This document shows, one piece after another, positions 1-8,803 of a DNA stretch of 39,334 nt (positions are counted from its first letter, which is position 1; the number at the start of each line of letters is the position of its first letter). The position numbers and the translations under genes were made by a program. Location: positions 1 to 39,334 of the forward strand of contig CAIOSJ010000019.1 in the NCBI GenBank assembly GCA_903860915.1, given 5' to 3'. The notes below the pieces were generated by a model. It searched no databases. It was given only the letters and a program-made list of their open reading frames with translations, and had not been told where the DNA came from. This DNA is from an uncultured Actinomycetes bacterium (lineage in GTDB: Bacteria > Actinomycetota > Acidimicrobiia > Acidimicrobiales > RAAP-2).

Positions 1-52
1 CTGCAGATTAGGACTGAATCCCCAACGATGCCAGGGCCGAGCAGAGCAGAAA

Positions 53-2554
53 TTAGGCAGTCGGAGTTGAATCTTCCAAGTCGACTGATGGCGGGAGGCC
101 CTCAACCGCTTCGAAGGTCAACTCGGGACCATCCGCCCCTTCGACCGCGTCAACGACGATGGTCTGGCCGGCACGGAACTCCTTGAAGAGAATCTTCTCG
201 CTGAGCACATCCTCGATGTACTGCTGGATCGCCCGACGTAGAGGACGAGCTCCGAGTTCGGGGTCGTAGCCCTTGTCCGCGATGAAACTTTGGGCCGCGG
301 CCGAGAGTTCAAGACCCAGTCCCTGCAGAATCAACATGTCACGAAGTCGCGCAATGAAGAGCTCGGCGATGGAGATGACTTCGTCCTTGGTGAGTTCGTG
401 GAAGACAATGGTGTCGTCGATACGGTTTAGGAACTCGGGACGGAAGTGAGCCTTCAGCGCCGCGTGGACTTTTTCCTTCATCTTCTCGTGCGTGGCCGCT
501 TCCGAACCCTTGGCGAAACCAATGGAGGCGCGACGCAGGTCCGCGGTACCGAGGTTGGAGGTCATGATCAAAATCGTGTTCTTAAAGTCCACGACGCGAC
601 CCTGAGCGTCGGTCAGGCGGCCATCTTCCAGAATCTGCAGCAGGGTGTTGAACACGTCGGGGTGAGCCTTTTCGACTTCGTCAAAGAGGACAACCGAGAA
701 GGGCTTGCGACGTACGGCTTCGGTGAGTTGACCACCTTCGTCGTAACCCACGTAGCCCGGGGGCGAACCGACGAGACGACTCACCGTGTGCTTCTCCATG
801 TATTCACTCATGTCGAGCTGGATCAAGGCTTCTTGGTCGTCGAAAAGGAATTCGGCGAGGGTCTTGGCCAACTCCGTCTTTCCCACGCCGGTCGGGCCGA
901 GGAAAATAAAGGAGCCCGCGGGACGCTTGGGGTCCTTGAGTCCGGCGCGCGTACGGCGAATAGCCCGACTGAGAGCCTTGACGGCTTCTTCTTGACCAAT
1001 GATGCGCTTGTGGAGTTCATCTTCCATACGCAGCAACTTGGTCGTTTCTTCTTCGGTCAAGCGGTAGACCGGGATACCGGTCCAGACGGCCAGAACTTCA
1101 GCAATAGTCTCTTCGTCTACTACGTCAAAGGTGGCTCCGCCGACGGCTTTCACCGAGGCGTCGAGTTCATCGCGACGCGAAATAGCTTCCCGTTCCTGCT
1201 CTTCGAGGGCCTTGGCCTGCTCGAGGGCACCCTTCTCCAGGGCCGATTCCTTATCGGTGCGGAGACGGTTGATTTCTTCTTCCAACTTCTTCTGGGCCGG
1301 CGGTGCGTCCATGCGACGAATGCGGAGTCGACTACCCGCCTCGTCAATTAGGTCAATCGCCTTGTCCGGCAAAAAGCGGTCCGCTATGTACCGGTCGGCC
1401 AGGTTGGCCGCGGCGATGAGGGCCTGGTCGGTAATCGTGACGGCGTGGAACTCTTCGTACACGGCGCGCAGACCTTTCAGAATCTCAATGGTCATAGCTA
1501 CCGAGGGCTCGTCAACCTTCACGGGCTGGAAGCGTCGTTCGAGAGCGGCGTCTTTTTCGATGTACTTGCGGTACTCGTCAATGGTGGTCGCACCAACGGT
1601 CTGCAACTCACCACGAGCCAGCATGGGCTTCAGGATCGAGGCAGCGTCGATGGCGCCCTCAGCGGCGCCGGCGCCAACCAGGGTGTGGATTTCGTCAATG
1701 AAGAGAACAATGTCCCCACGCGTACGAATCTCCTTAAGGACCTTCTTGAGGCGCTCTTCGAAGTCACCGCGGTAACGGCTGCCCGCCACGAGGGCGCCGA
1801 GGTCGAGGGTGTAGATCTGCTTGTCAGCCAGCGTTACGGGCACTTGACCCGCCACTACCTTTTGGGCGAGGCCTTCGACGATGGCGGTCTTACCGACGCC
1901 GGGCTCACCAATGAGGACGGGGTTGTTTTTCGTGCGACGTGAGAGTACCTGCATGACGCGCTCGACTTCCTTGTCGCGCCCAACCAGCGGGTCGAGCTTG
2001 CCCTCGCGAGCGAGCTGCGTGAGGTTGCGACCGAACTGATCCAAGACGGCCGAACCACCGGCGGCGTCTTCGCCGCCCTTGTTCGACGAGGGGGAGGATG
2101 ATGTGGCGTCCTTGCCCGGTTGCCCCGACATCATCTGAATAACCTGTTGACGAACGCGGGCGAGATCAGCCCCGAGACCGACGAGTACTTGCGCGGCGAC
2201 GCCGTCGCCTTCGCGAATAAGTCCGAGCAGCATGTGCTCGGTACCGATGTAGGAGTGACCGAGTTGTAGAGCTTCACGCAGCGAGAGCTCGAGGACCTTC
2301 TTCGCCCGAGGCGTGAAGGGGGGTGAGCCCGGGGTGGGGGTCCCGTTGGCGCCGATGGCCTCTTCGACCTTCTCGCGGACGGCTTCGAAGGTGATCCCCA
2401 GGGAGTCCAGGGCCTTGGCGGCTACTCCTTCACCCTCCTTGATGAGTCCGAGCAGAATGTGCTCGGTGCCAATGAAGGCGTGGTTGAGCTCGCGGGCCTC
2501 TTCTTGGGCCAATACGAGCACTCGGCGAGCGCGGTCGGTGAACCTTTCAAACAC
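53..2554 (-). CDS. clpC: ATP-dependent Clp protease ATP-binding subunit ClpC
   Basis: AAA+ unfoldase that feeds proteins to the ClpP peptidase in the cytoplasm. From the chosen start (833 aa) the order is: N-terminal double Clp_N repeat (about 1-145, with the paired motifs [11 protein letters not shown] and [11 protein letters not shown]), first AAA+ module with Walker A GEPGVGKT (216-223), a UVR-type coiled-coil middle segment rich in Glu and Lys, second AAA+ module with Walker A GPTGVGKT, and a ClpB_D2-type C-terminus. The start is the GTG of [10 protein letters not shown], 7 nt after a strong GGGAGG ribosome site; it matches the usual [11 protein letters not shown]-terminus. The frame stays open 18 codons further upstream, but that extension has no family counterpart. 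Divergent from the polyprenyl synthase. Identity is secure. Confidence 0.96.
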   Translation of the reverse strand: MFERFTDRARRVLVLAQEEARELNHAFIGTEHILLGLIKEGEGVAAKALDSLGITFEAVREKVEEAIGANGTPTPGSPPFTPRAKKVLELSLREALQLGHSYIGTEHMLLGLIREGDGVAAQVLVGLGADLARVRQQVIQMMSGQPGKDATSSSPSSNKGGEDAAGGSAVLDQFGRNLTQLAREGKLDPLVGRDKEVERVMQVLSRRTKNNPVLIGEPGVGKTAIVEGLAQKVVAGQVPVTLADKQIYTLDLGALVAGSRYRGDFEERLKKVLKEIRTRGDIVLFIDEIHTLVGAGAAEGAIDAASILKPMLARGELQTVGATTIDEYRKYIEKDAALERRFQPVKVDEPSVAMTIEILKGLRAVYEEFHAVTITDQALIAAANLADRYIADRFLPDKAIDLIDEAGSRLRIRRMDAPPAQKKLEEEINRLRTDKESALEKGALEQAKALEEQEREAISRRDELDASVKAVGGATFDVVDEETIAEVLAVWTGIPVYRLTEEETTKLLRMEDELHKRIIGQEEAVKALSRAIRRTRAGLKDPKRPAGSFIFLGPTGVGKTELAKTLAEFLFDDQEALIQLDMSEYMEKHTVSRLVGSPPGYVGYDEGGQLTEAVRRKPFSVVLFDEVEKAHPDVFNTLLQILEDGRLTDAQGRVVDFKNTILIMTSNLGTADLRRASIGFAKGSEAATHEKMKEKVHAALKAHFRPEFLNRIDDTIVFHELTKDEVISIAELFIARLRDMLILQGLGLELSAAAQSFIADKGYDPELGARPLRRAIQQYIEDVLSEKILFKEFRAGQTIVVDAVEGADGPELTFEAVEGLPPSVDLEDSTPTA

Positions 2555-2597
2555 TGTGAACCTCCCAGTTACGTAAAGCCGAGTGTACCGGTGTCTA

Positions 2598-2608
2598 GTG
2601 ACAGTCAC
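2598..2608. promoter_or_regulatory. 11-nt palindrome between clpC and polyprenyl synthase
   Basis: GTGAC-A-GTCAC is a perfect inverted repeat in the 100-nt divergent gap. Its place fits an operator for either gene, but no known consensus (HspR/HAIR, CtsR, ClgR) is clearly matched and a repeat this short could be chance. Confidence 0.2.
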
Positions 2609-2641
2609 CCATCGCCCGCCTGAGGGTATTTACAGGGCTTC

Positions 2642-2647
2642 TAGGCT
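2642..2647 (+). promoter_or_regulatory. Candidate -10 element of a leaderless promoter (polyprenyl synthase)
   Basis: TAGGCT fits TANNNT and lies 7 nt before the GTG at 2655, so transcription would begin at or next to the start codon. No convincing -35 box was found, and no Shine-Dalgarno sequence precedes this GTG. Confidence 0.4.
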
Positions 2648-2654
2648 GTTGTTT

Positions 2655-3632
2655 GTGAATCCTCTTCAACGGCTACAACTTCCCCAGGTCGAAAGCGATT
2701 TGGGTCGCCTCGAAACCCTGCTCGCCGACTCGGTCACCGTTGGTGATGAGTACCTCGATTCCGTCACCACGCACCTGATCTACGCCGGAGGAAAGCGTCT
2801 GCGACCCCTGCTCGCCGTGGCCTCGGCCACGGGGGGACGGCGAGCAGCCACGCAGAGCGACCTCCTTGGGGGCGTTGCGCTCGAGCTAATGCACCTCGCG
2901 TCGCTCTATCACGACGACGTCATGGACGAGGCCGACGTGCGACGCAACGTCGACAGTGTGAACGCCCGCTACGGCAACCTGATTGCCATCGTGGCCGGTG
3001 ATTACCTCATGGCCCGCTCGGCGGGGATCGCCGCTGACCTCGGCACCGACGTCGCGAGTCTGCTGGCCACAACCCTGGCTTGGTTGACCCGTGGACAGGT
3101 GGCCGAAGTGCGCACCGCCTACGCCGTCACGCGCACTCTCGAGAATTACTACGAAGCCATCGAGGGCAAGACTGCCTCACTCATGGCCGCAAGTTGTCGC
3201 GTCGGAGCACTCACCGCGAAGCGTTCGGTCGAAGAGACGGAGGCCCTCACCAATTTTGGTCGCAGCTTCGGCATGGTCTATCAACTGCGCGACGACGTCC
3301 TCGACTGTATCGCCGTCGACGGCCAACTCGGTAAGCCGGCCGGGCAAGATCTCGCCGAAGGGGTCTACAACATCCCGACCTTGGTGTCGATAGCGAACAG
3401 CACGGTCGGGGCCGAACTCCGCGAGTTGCTCGGACGGCCCCTCGACGATGTTCAGCGCGAACGCGCTCGCCAACTCGTCGTAGCCGGAGGCGGCATTGAC
3501 GAAACACTGAGTGTCGCTCGCGAGCACGTGAGCTTCGCCCACGAGGCCCTCGGGGTGCTTGGCGACGACGACCTCACGCGAGGTTTTTCGTCCCTGGTTT
3601 CGTCGCTACTCGACGACATGCCCGCGTACTAG
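2655..3632 (+). CDS. Polyprenyl (trans-isoprenyl) diphosphate synthase
   Basis: Chain-elongating prenyltransferase that condenses isopentenyl diphosphate with an allylic diphosphate, probably for the quinone side chain. With the GTG at 2655 it is 325 aa, the usual size. The first Asp-rich motif DDVMD (87-91) in LYHDDVMDEADVRR, GGKRLRP (45-51) and the second Asp-rich motif LRDDVLD (211-217) are all intact. The frame extends to a GTG at 2583, but that adds 24 residues without family resemblance, and the 2655 start has a -10-like hexamer at leaderless distance. The gene ends in a 4-nt convergent overlap with lysS (shared CTAG). The product chain length cannot be told from sequence; long-chain (hexa- to nonaprenyl) synthases are the closest type. 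Confidence 0.9.
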   Translation: MNPLQRLQLPQVESDLGRLETLLADSVTVGDEYLDSVTTHLIYAGGKRLRPLLAVASATGGRRAATQSDLLGGVALELMHLASLYHDDVMDEADVRRNVDSVNARYGNLIAIVAGDYLMARSAGIAADLGTDVASLLATTLAWLTRGQVAEVRTAYAVTRTLENYYEAIEGKTASLMAASCRVGALTAKRSVEETEALTNFGRSFGMVYQLRDDVLDCIAVDGQLGKPAGQDLAEGVYNIPTLVSIANSTVGAELRELLGRPLDDVQRERARQLVVAGGGIDETLSVAREHVSFAHEALGVLGDDDLTRGFSSLVSSLLDDMPAY

Positions 3633-5035
3633 TCGCGCGCGAGGGGTTTTAAGGTCGGGAAGGCGATGACTTCCTTGATATTCGAGGAATCCGTGAGCAT
3701 CATGACTAGTCGGTCAATACCAATGCCCAAGCCCGCCGTCGGGGGCAAACCCCACTCCAGAGCCTTGATGTAGTCCTCGTCGATGGCCATGGCCTCGTCG
3801 TCACCGGCAGCGGCCAAGCGAGCCTGGTCTTCGAAGCGGCGGCGTTGTTCCACCGGATCGATGAGTTCGGAAAATCCGTTCGACAATTCACGACCCACGC
3901 AGTAGGACTCGAAGCGTTCGGTGACTTCAGGGTCGCGACGCGACTGCCGCGAGAGTGGCGAAATCTCCACGGGGTGTTCAGTGACGAACACGGGCTCCCA
4001 GAGGTTCGCTTCGCAGCTTTCTTCAAAAAGTTCTGACAGGCATCGACCTGCGCCCCAGCTGGCGTGGACTTCCACGCCACGATCACGTAGCAAGGAGGCG
4101 AGGTGCTCGCGGTCCGTGTGTACCGAAACCTCTTCACCCACGGCGGCACTGGCCAACTCGGCCATGGTGTGGCGGGGCCAGGGAGCCTTCAGGGACAACT
4201 CGCGACCCTGGTAGGTGATCTCGGTGGTACCCAAAATTTCGAGGGCTACTTTCTCCACCATATTCTCGACCAGGACCATCATGTCCTCGTAGTCCCAGTA
4301 CGCGGTGTAGAGCTCCATCATGGTGAACTCGGGGTTGTGGCGAGGGCTGATCCCTTCGTTTCGAAAGACTCGGCCAATTTCGAAGACTCGCTCGAAGCCC
4401 CCAACCACCAAACGCTTCAGCCACAATTCCGGTGCAATACGGAGGAAGAACTGGGCGTCGAGGGCGTTGTGGTGGGTCGTGAAAGGACGCGCCGCCGCGC
4501 CGGTGGCGATGCTGTTCAGCATGGGGGTTTCAACTTCTCTGAAGTTCATCCCCCAGAGATACTGACGAATAACGCGAATGACGTCACTACGTTTCGCCAG
4601 TGCGTCACGCGAGGCGGGGTTCGCCACCAGGTCGGCTTCGCGGTGGCGGTAACGCAGGTCAAAGTCTGAGATTCCGGCCCACTTATCACCAAAGTTATTG
4701 AGGGCCTCAGCCAAACGAACGTAGCTCTGAACCTTGACGCTGAGTTCGCCACGTTTGGTGCGAACCACTTGGCCCGTCACTCCCACCCAGTCGCCGAGGT
4801 GCAACTTGGTGAAGTTCTCAAAATCTACGGCCACCGCCGAAAGGGCGAAGAGCTGAATTTCTCCGGAGGAATCACGCAGGGTGGCGAAGGCCAACTTGCC
4901 CTGTTCGCGCATCAGCATGATGCGGCCGGCGACGTTAACCACAACTCCTGATTCTTCCCCGTCGGCTAAGGCGGCGTAGGTGGACTGCAGATCGTCCGCG
5001 TAGGCGTTGTGGTCAAATGAATAGGGCGTGGTCAC
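3629..5035 (-). CDS. lysS: Lysyl-tRNA synthetase, class II
   Basis: Charges tRNA-Lys with lysine. The 468 aa contain an N-terminal OB-fold anticodon-binding domain (about 33-110; VNVAGRIMLMREQGKLAF), class II motif 2 (FRNEGISPRHNPEFTMMELY, 224-243) and motif 3 (GLGIGIDRLVMMLTD, from 435). It is somewhat shorter than E. coli LysRS (505 aa), mostly at the N-terminus. The GTG start overlaps the coaX stop as GTGA and is preceded by GGGAG at 7 nt, so it is translationally coupled as the last gene of the folate/pantothenate operon. Its position after coaX agrees with the mycobacterial order. Confidence 0.96.
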   Translation of the reverse strand: MTTPYSFDHNAYADDLQSTYAALADGEESGVVVNVAGRIMLMREQGKLAFATLRDSSGEIQLFALSAVAVDFENFTKLHLGDWVGVTGQVVRTKRGELSVKVQSYVRLAEALNNFGDKWAGISDFDLRYRHREADLVANPASRDALAKRSDVIRVIRQYLWGMNFREVETPMLNSIATGAAARPFTTHHNALDAQFFLRIAPELWLKRLVVGGFERVFEIGRVFRNEGISPRHNPEFTMMELYTAYWDYEDMMVLVENMVEKVALEILGTTEITYQGRELSLKAPWPRHTMAELASAAVGEEVSVHTDREHLASLLRDRGVEVHASWGAGRCLSELFEESCEANLWEPVFVTEHPVEISPLSRQSRRDPEVTERFESYCVGRELSNGFSELIDPVEQRRRFEDQARLAAAGDDEAMAIDEDYIKALEWGLPPTAGLGIGIDRLVMMLTDSSNIKEVIAFPTLKPLARD

Positions 5036-5862
5036 GACTGGTCTCCCGAGTGATTTCGCTCATGCACGAGGCGAAGTCCGTGCAAAGTTAACCACGGTTC
5101 CACGTGATTCACGTGCTTGGTGTGGGGCGCGATGAGACCCGCCAGGCCTCCCGTCGCGATGACGACCGCGTCCCCGAGAGTTTCTTTAATCCGTTCGCAG
5201 AGTCCGTCCACCTGGGCCGCGAAGCCGTAGAGGACACCGGACTGGATGGACTCCACCGTGGATTTGCCAATGACTGAACGGGGCTGGACCAGTTCTACCG
5301 ACCGCAGGGCGGCGGCGTGTGAGTAGAGGGCCTCGAGCGAAATGGCCACGCCCGGCGAGATCGCGCCACCGAGGTACTCCCCCTGGCTACTGATGGCGTC
5401 AAAGGTGGTTGCCGTTCCGAGGTCGACCACGATGGAGGGGCCACCGTAGAGGTCGAAGGCACCCACCGAGTTGGCAATTCGGTCGGCGCCGACTTCACGC
5501 GGGTTGTCGTAGAGAATGGACATTCCCGACTTCGTCCCCGGCCCGAGCACGGTGAGGGGCAACTGGGCGAACCAGCGACCGGCCATGCGGCGAATCTGCG
5601 TAGTGACGGTGGGGACCGAGGAGGAAATTGCGATTCCGGTCACTGTCGTTCGAAGGTCCAGGCCCTCGAGGTCGAGCAACTGAGTCATGATCATGGCGTG
5701 CTCGTCGGGTGTGCGGTCGGGCGAGGTTGACAGACGCCAGTGGTAGGCCAGGCCGTGTTCGCCGCGCGCCCGCGCGAAGCCAGTCCCGGCGCCGTCGTGG
5801 GTGGGCACGCCGAAGAGACCAATAACGGTTTCGGTATTGCCAACGTCAATTGCAAGTAGCAC
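5032..5862 (-). CDS. coaX: Type III pantothenate kinase
   Basis: Phosphorylates pantothenate in the first step of CoA synthesis. The 276 aa carry the ASKHA-fold signatures of CoaX: phosphate-1 motif AIDVGNTET (4-12), the NPREVGADRIAN segment (120-131), catalytic-type Asp in VVDLGTATTFDA (145-156) and GGAISPGV (165-172). The GTG start lies 5 nt after an excellent AAGGAGAG ribosome site. panC ends 15 nt upstream, so pantothenate synthesis and use are cotranscribed. In mycobacteria panD lies between panC and coaX; it is missing here. Confidence 0.95.
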   Translation of the reverse strand: MLLAIDVGNTETVIGLFGVPTHDGAGTGFARARGEHGLAYHWRLSTSPDRTPDEHAMIMTQLLDLEGLDLRTTVTGIAISSSVPTVTTQIRRMAGRWFAQLPLTVLGPGTKSGMSILYDNPREVGADRIANSVGAFDLYGGPSIVVDLGTATTFDAISSQGEYLGGAISPGVAISLEALYSHAAALRSVELVQPRSVIGKSTVESIQSGVLYGFAAQVDGLCERIKETLGDAVVIATGGLAGLIAPHTKHVNHVEPWLTLHGLRLVHERNHSGDQS

Positions 5863-5877
5863 GAGTACTCTCCTTCA

Positions 5878-6714
5878 TTACTTTCCCACCGGTCCATTGT
5901 CCAGCAGTCGAACACCGTCCACGAAGCCCGCGATCACGGCCCGACCAATGGCCGCTTCATCGTCCCCCAGGGGCGTCAGCGTCTCGTTAGAAACTATTTC
6001 CGCGTAGGCCGTCTCGACCTGCGCCTCGGCGAGTGACGTCACCATGAGTTCGCGAGCCGCGCCCGCTGAGAGTCCGCTGGCCGCGGCGACACGGCGCAGC
6101 GTGCGCGAAAGTCCGAGGGCGCTGTCGCGTGACGACGCCGACAGCCTGGCGTTACGACTCGAAAGAGCCAGCCCCTCCTCGTCGCGCACAATGGGACAGG
6201 CCACGATGGTCACGTCGAAACCGAGGTCGCGGGTCAACTGGCGAACGACGGCCAACTGTTGAAAATCCTTTTCTCCAAAGTAGGCGCGACAGGGTCCATT
6301 CACCACGAAGAGCTTCGTCACCACGCTGGCCACGCCGTCGAAGTGACCGGGTCGTCCCACACCCTCGAGGTGTTCGCTGAGCGCTCCCACGTGCACCGAC
6401 GTCAAAACCGGGTCGGGCCACATCTCCTCCAGACTGGGTACGACCAAAAGATCGACCCCCCACTCGTCGCAGAGTTCCGCATCGTGTTCGAGCTCCCGTG
6501 GATAGGTCGCCAGGTCGGTGGAGTTGGAAAATTGACGAGGGTTGACGAATATTGTGACGACAACGACGTCGCACTCCGCACGGGCTGCTGCCACCAGTGA
6601 CCGATGACCTTCGTGCAGCGCCCCCATGGTGGGCACGAGACCAACGCTCTGTCGGGCGAGGCGCGCGTCCGCCGTGGCCGAACGCCACTCGTCGAGCTGA
6701 GTGAGAATGCGCAC
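5878..6714 (-). CDS. panC: Pantothenate synthetase (pantoate--beta-alanine ligase)
   Basis: ATP-dependent condensation of pantoate and beta-alanine. The 278 aa show the family hallmarks: VPTMGALHEGH (27-37, the HIGH-like nucleotide-binding motif), TIFVNPRQF (54-62), the YFGEKDFQQL segment and RDEEGLALSSRN near the active site. The GTG start lies one base after the stop of the upstream DUF2520 gene, so coupling is likely. The length is normal for the family. Confidence 0.96.
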   Translation of the reverse strand: MRILTQLDEWRSATADARLARQSVGLVPTMGALHEGHRSLVAAARAECDVVVVTIFVNPRQFSNSTDLATYPRELEHDAELCDEWGVDLLVVPSLEEMWPDPVLTSVHVGALSEHLEGVGRPGHFDGVASVVTKLFVVNGPCRAYFGEKDFQQLAVVRQLTRDLGFDVTIVACPIVRDEEGLALSSRNARLSASSRDSALGLSRTLRRVAAASGLSAGAARELMVTSLAEAQVETAYAEIVSNETLTPLGDDEAAIGRAVIAGFVDGVRLLDNGPVGK

Positions 6715-6715
6715 C

Positions 6716-7432
6716 TTAGGACGAAGTGGTCGCGCGACGCTGCTCGGCTAATTGCAAGGCGGCGTTAGCGAGAGCTACGTAGGTTGCTCGCTCGCTCTCG
6801 GGTATGGCTGCCAAGTGGGCGTCAATGGTGCTGAGGTCCCCGCGAGAGGCCGGACCCGTGAGCGCGGCGGCCGGGCCCATCGCGGTCACGTCCTCGAGGG
6901 CGCTCGCGGCCAGAGGCAAGAAGTCGTCGAGGGTGAGACCCACGTGATTCGCCAAGACCGCCACGTGTCCGAGCAGGGTGACGAGGTGATTCGCCGCGAC
7001 GCATGCGGCGGCGTGGTAGCCGGCGCGTTGCTCGTCCGGCAAGCTAAAAGTCGTACCCCCGAGGGAGCGCACAATTTCCGCGGCCCGTGGGTGGCCCGCG
7101 ACACAGTAGGTGGCCCCGATCAGTCGTCGGGCGCCAATCTCGGTGGACGACAAGGCGACGAGGGGGTGCATCGAGCCCACGAGGGGGTGGGGCTGTAAGA
7201 CGTCCAGGGTGCGCGAACCCGCGATGTGCAGAACCACCGTCGAGTGACCCACGCGCAAGGAGGAGGCAACCTCGGCCAGGGCGTCGTCGGGTACACAGAG
7301 CACCACGGCGTCAACGTCAATCACCTGGTCGAGGTCGTCGTGGGCTACGAGCGCCGTGACGTGACCGACTGAACTGAGGGCGCGGGAGAGAGCGGTACCG
7401 GCACGGCCCCGCCCCACAATGGTGATCTGCAT
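6716..7432 (-). CDS. Rossmann-fold DUF2520-type putative oxidoreductase
   Basis: 238 aa. The N-terminus is a Rossmann nucleotide-binding fold (MQITIVGRGRAGTALSRAL, GxGxxG at 7-12) followed by a strand ending VLCVPDDALAEVA and the conserved segment HPLVGSMHPLVA. The C-terminal half is helical and resembles the DUF2520 domain, as in NADP-dependent oxidoreductases related to F420-oxidoreductase and ketopantoate-reductase-like proteins. Actinobacteria keep a member of this family beside panC (Rv3603c in M. tuberculosis, from memory). Its setting between folK and panC suggests a role in pantothenate or folate metabolism, but no activity can be assigned. A ketopantoate-reductase-like function is possible though untested. 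Confidence 0.75.
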   Translation of the reverse strand: MQITIVGRGRAGTALSRALSSVGHVTALVAHDDLDQVIDVDAVVLCVPDDALAEVASSLRVGHSTVVLHIAGSRTLDVLQPHPLVGSMHPLVALSSTEIGARRLIGATYCVAGHPRAAEIVRSLGGTTFSLPDEQRAGYHAAACVAANHLVTLLGHVAVLANHVGLTLDDFLPLAASALEDVTAMGPAAALTGPASRGDLSTIDAHLAAIPESERATYVALANAALQLAEQRRATTSS

Positions 7433-7473
7433 ACTGCCTCGTTTCGTTCCGGCCCCGAAGGTGCCGTTCGTCG

Positions 7474-7941
7474 TTAGCGCAACGAGAAAAGTGTACCGAT
7501 AATTTCCACCTCGCCGGTGGCGGCCGCTATCAGGGTCGGTGGAGCTAAATCGGGGCGCAACTCACCCAAGGGGGCGAGGACGAAGCGTCGCTCCCACATT
7601 CGCGGGTGCGGAAGGAGAATTTCGGGGTCGTCACTGGTGATTTCCCCAACCAGTAACACGTCGACGTCGAGGGTTCGCGGACCATTGCGCAGCGTTCGCA
7701 CGCGCTGGGCGGCGAGTTCAGCAGCCCGGCATCGCGCCAAGAGTTCCTTCGGGCTCGCCGAGGTCTCAATCTCCACCACCAGGTTCCAAAAGTCATCCTG
7801 CACGACGCCGCCCACGGGCGACGTTTGATAGACCGACGAGACGCGCTGTCGGTCCTCACCTGCAGCGATGGTGACACCAAGTCGGAGGTTCTCCGGCCGT
7901 GAGCCAAGGTTGCTACCCAGTGACAGATAGGCCAGCGCCAT
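7474..7941 (-). CDS. folK: 6-hydroxymethyl-7,8-dihydropterin pyrophosphokinase
   Basis: Transfers pyrophosphate from ATP to hydroxymethyl-dihydropterin in folate synthesis. The 155 aa match the HPPK family: YLSLGSNLGSRPENLR at the N-terminus, the Mg-binding signature RNGPRTLDVDVLLVG, and LLPHPRMWERRFVLAPL after it. The ATG start shares one base with the folB stop (TAATG), so translation is probably coupled. A 41-nt gap separates it from the DUF2520 gene, the largest gap in this operon. Confidence 0.95.
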   Translation of the reverse strand: MALAYLSLGSNLGSRPENLRLGVTIAAGEDRQRVSSVYQTSPVGGVVQDDFWNLVVEIETSASPKELLARCRAAELAAQRVRTLRNGPRTLDVDVLLVGEITSDDPEILLPHPRMWERRFVLAPLGELRPDLAPPTLIAAATGEVEIIGTLFSLR

Positions 7942-8306
7942 TAGCTGCGCGCGAGCGAACAGCGAACTCCAACCGTGTCAACGTCTTCGGGCACTGGTGG
8001 ACGCAATTTCTTGACGGCGACCGTCACGAGGGAGATTTCTTCGTCGTAAGACAAGATCTCTCGGGCCACTCGATGAGCCAAAGTCTCCAGCAAGAGAAAA
8101 TGCCCCTCGGAGGCCAACGACGCGGTGAGACTGATGATGCCGGCGTAGTTGGTCGTGCCCTCGAGGTCGTCATTCATGGCGGCCGACTCGAAGGGTCGAT
8201 GTAAATCAATATCGAAACTCACCGGCTGGGGGCGCGAACGTTCCTCACTCAGCACCCCGACAATGACACTGCAACGCAGACCCCGGATTTCAATGACGTC
8301 GCTCAC
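7941..8306 (-). CDS. folB: Dihydroneopterin aldolase
   Basis: Converts dihydroneopterin to 6-hydroxymethyl-dihydropterin and glycolaldehyde. The 121 aa have the family pattern: IEIRGLRCSVIVGVLSEER at the N-terminus, the TTNYAGI substrate-binding segment (a YxxV/I-type tyrosine), FLLLETLAHRVA with the conserved Glu, and the C-terminal VAVKKLRPPVP with the catalytic-type Lys. The GTG start overlaps the stop of the preceding phosphatase-like gene as GTGA. It sits directly before folK, the usual pairing. Confidence 0.94.
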   Translation of the reverse strand: MSDVIEIRGLRCSVIVGVLSEERSRPQPVSFDIDLHRPFESAAMNDDLEGTTNYAGIISLTASLASEGHFLLLETLAHRVAREILSYDEEISLVTVAVKKLRPPVPEDVDTVGVRCSLARS

Positions 8307-8803
8307 GACGCGGCGGATCCCAATTCCGCCAGCAGCGAACGACCCTCGGTGCCGATCGAACGACGAAAGAGTCGTTCGGTCATGGTGATAGCGGTGGTCG
8401 GTGAGGTGACGCGTCCCGTCCAGACCAGGTACCCCGCCACCAGGCCGAGCAAGCGGTCTGACACTTCATCGCCGTGCAGAAGCACCACGTCGGTGCCGGA
8501 GAGTGAACGGTGGAGATCTTCGTACACCACCACGAGGGCGTTTTGCTGATCGGGACCCTGACGCAGGGCGTAGTGACTCGCACTGAGACCGTGTTCGCCG
8601 TAGGCCGAGAGGTTCTGCATGACCGGGAGAATAGAAATAATGCGGGTGAAGCCCTGGTGTTTCAGCCAGAGGAGTTCCTCGTCCCGGCGCACGCGACGGT
8701 GCACCAGGGTCGAGCCACCGGGTCGTTCCGACACCGCCAGACGTCCTCGGTAGACCCAATTGAAGTTGCGCGGTTCAATGCCCGCCGCCCACTTACCTCT
8801 CAC
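8303..8803 (-). CDS. Tyrosine-phosphatase-like protein lacking the catalytic Cys (putative pseudophosphatase)
   Basis: 166 aa of unknown function. The N-terminal part (NFNWVYRGRLAVSERPGG, 13-30) looks like the start of a dual-specificity/tyrosine phosphatase domain, and a strand-loop-helix follows at VVLLHGDEVSDRLLGLVAGY (106-125). This aligns with the phosphatase signature V-x-x-H-C-X5-R: His110, Gly111 in place of Cys, and Arg117 at the right spacing. A Cys-based reaction is therefore not expected, and the protein may bind a phosphorylated ligand or partner. It overlaps folP and folB by 4 nt each (GTGA) and has a strong GAGGAGG ribosome site, so it is a true operon member. The fold assignment rests on short motifs and could be wrong. 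Confidence 0.6.
   Translation of the reverse strand: MRGKWAAGIEPRNFNWVYRGRLAVSERPGGSTLVHRRVRRDEELLWLKHQGFTRIISILPVMQNLSAYGEHGLSASHYALRQGPDQQNALVVVYEDLHRSLSGTDVVLLHGDEVSDRLLGLVAGYLVWTGRVTSPTTAITMTERLFRRSIGTEGRSLLAELGSAAS

Noticed and set aside
446..1351. 301-codon open frame on the plus strand inside clpC
   Set aside because: Mirror frame of a GC-rich conserved gene; its translation has no family-like motifs and clpC is certain.
2555..2608. 18-codon N-terminal extension of ClpC
   Set aside because: The family N-terminus and a strong ribosome site put the start at the GTG at 2554.
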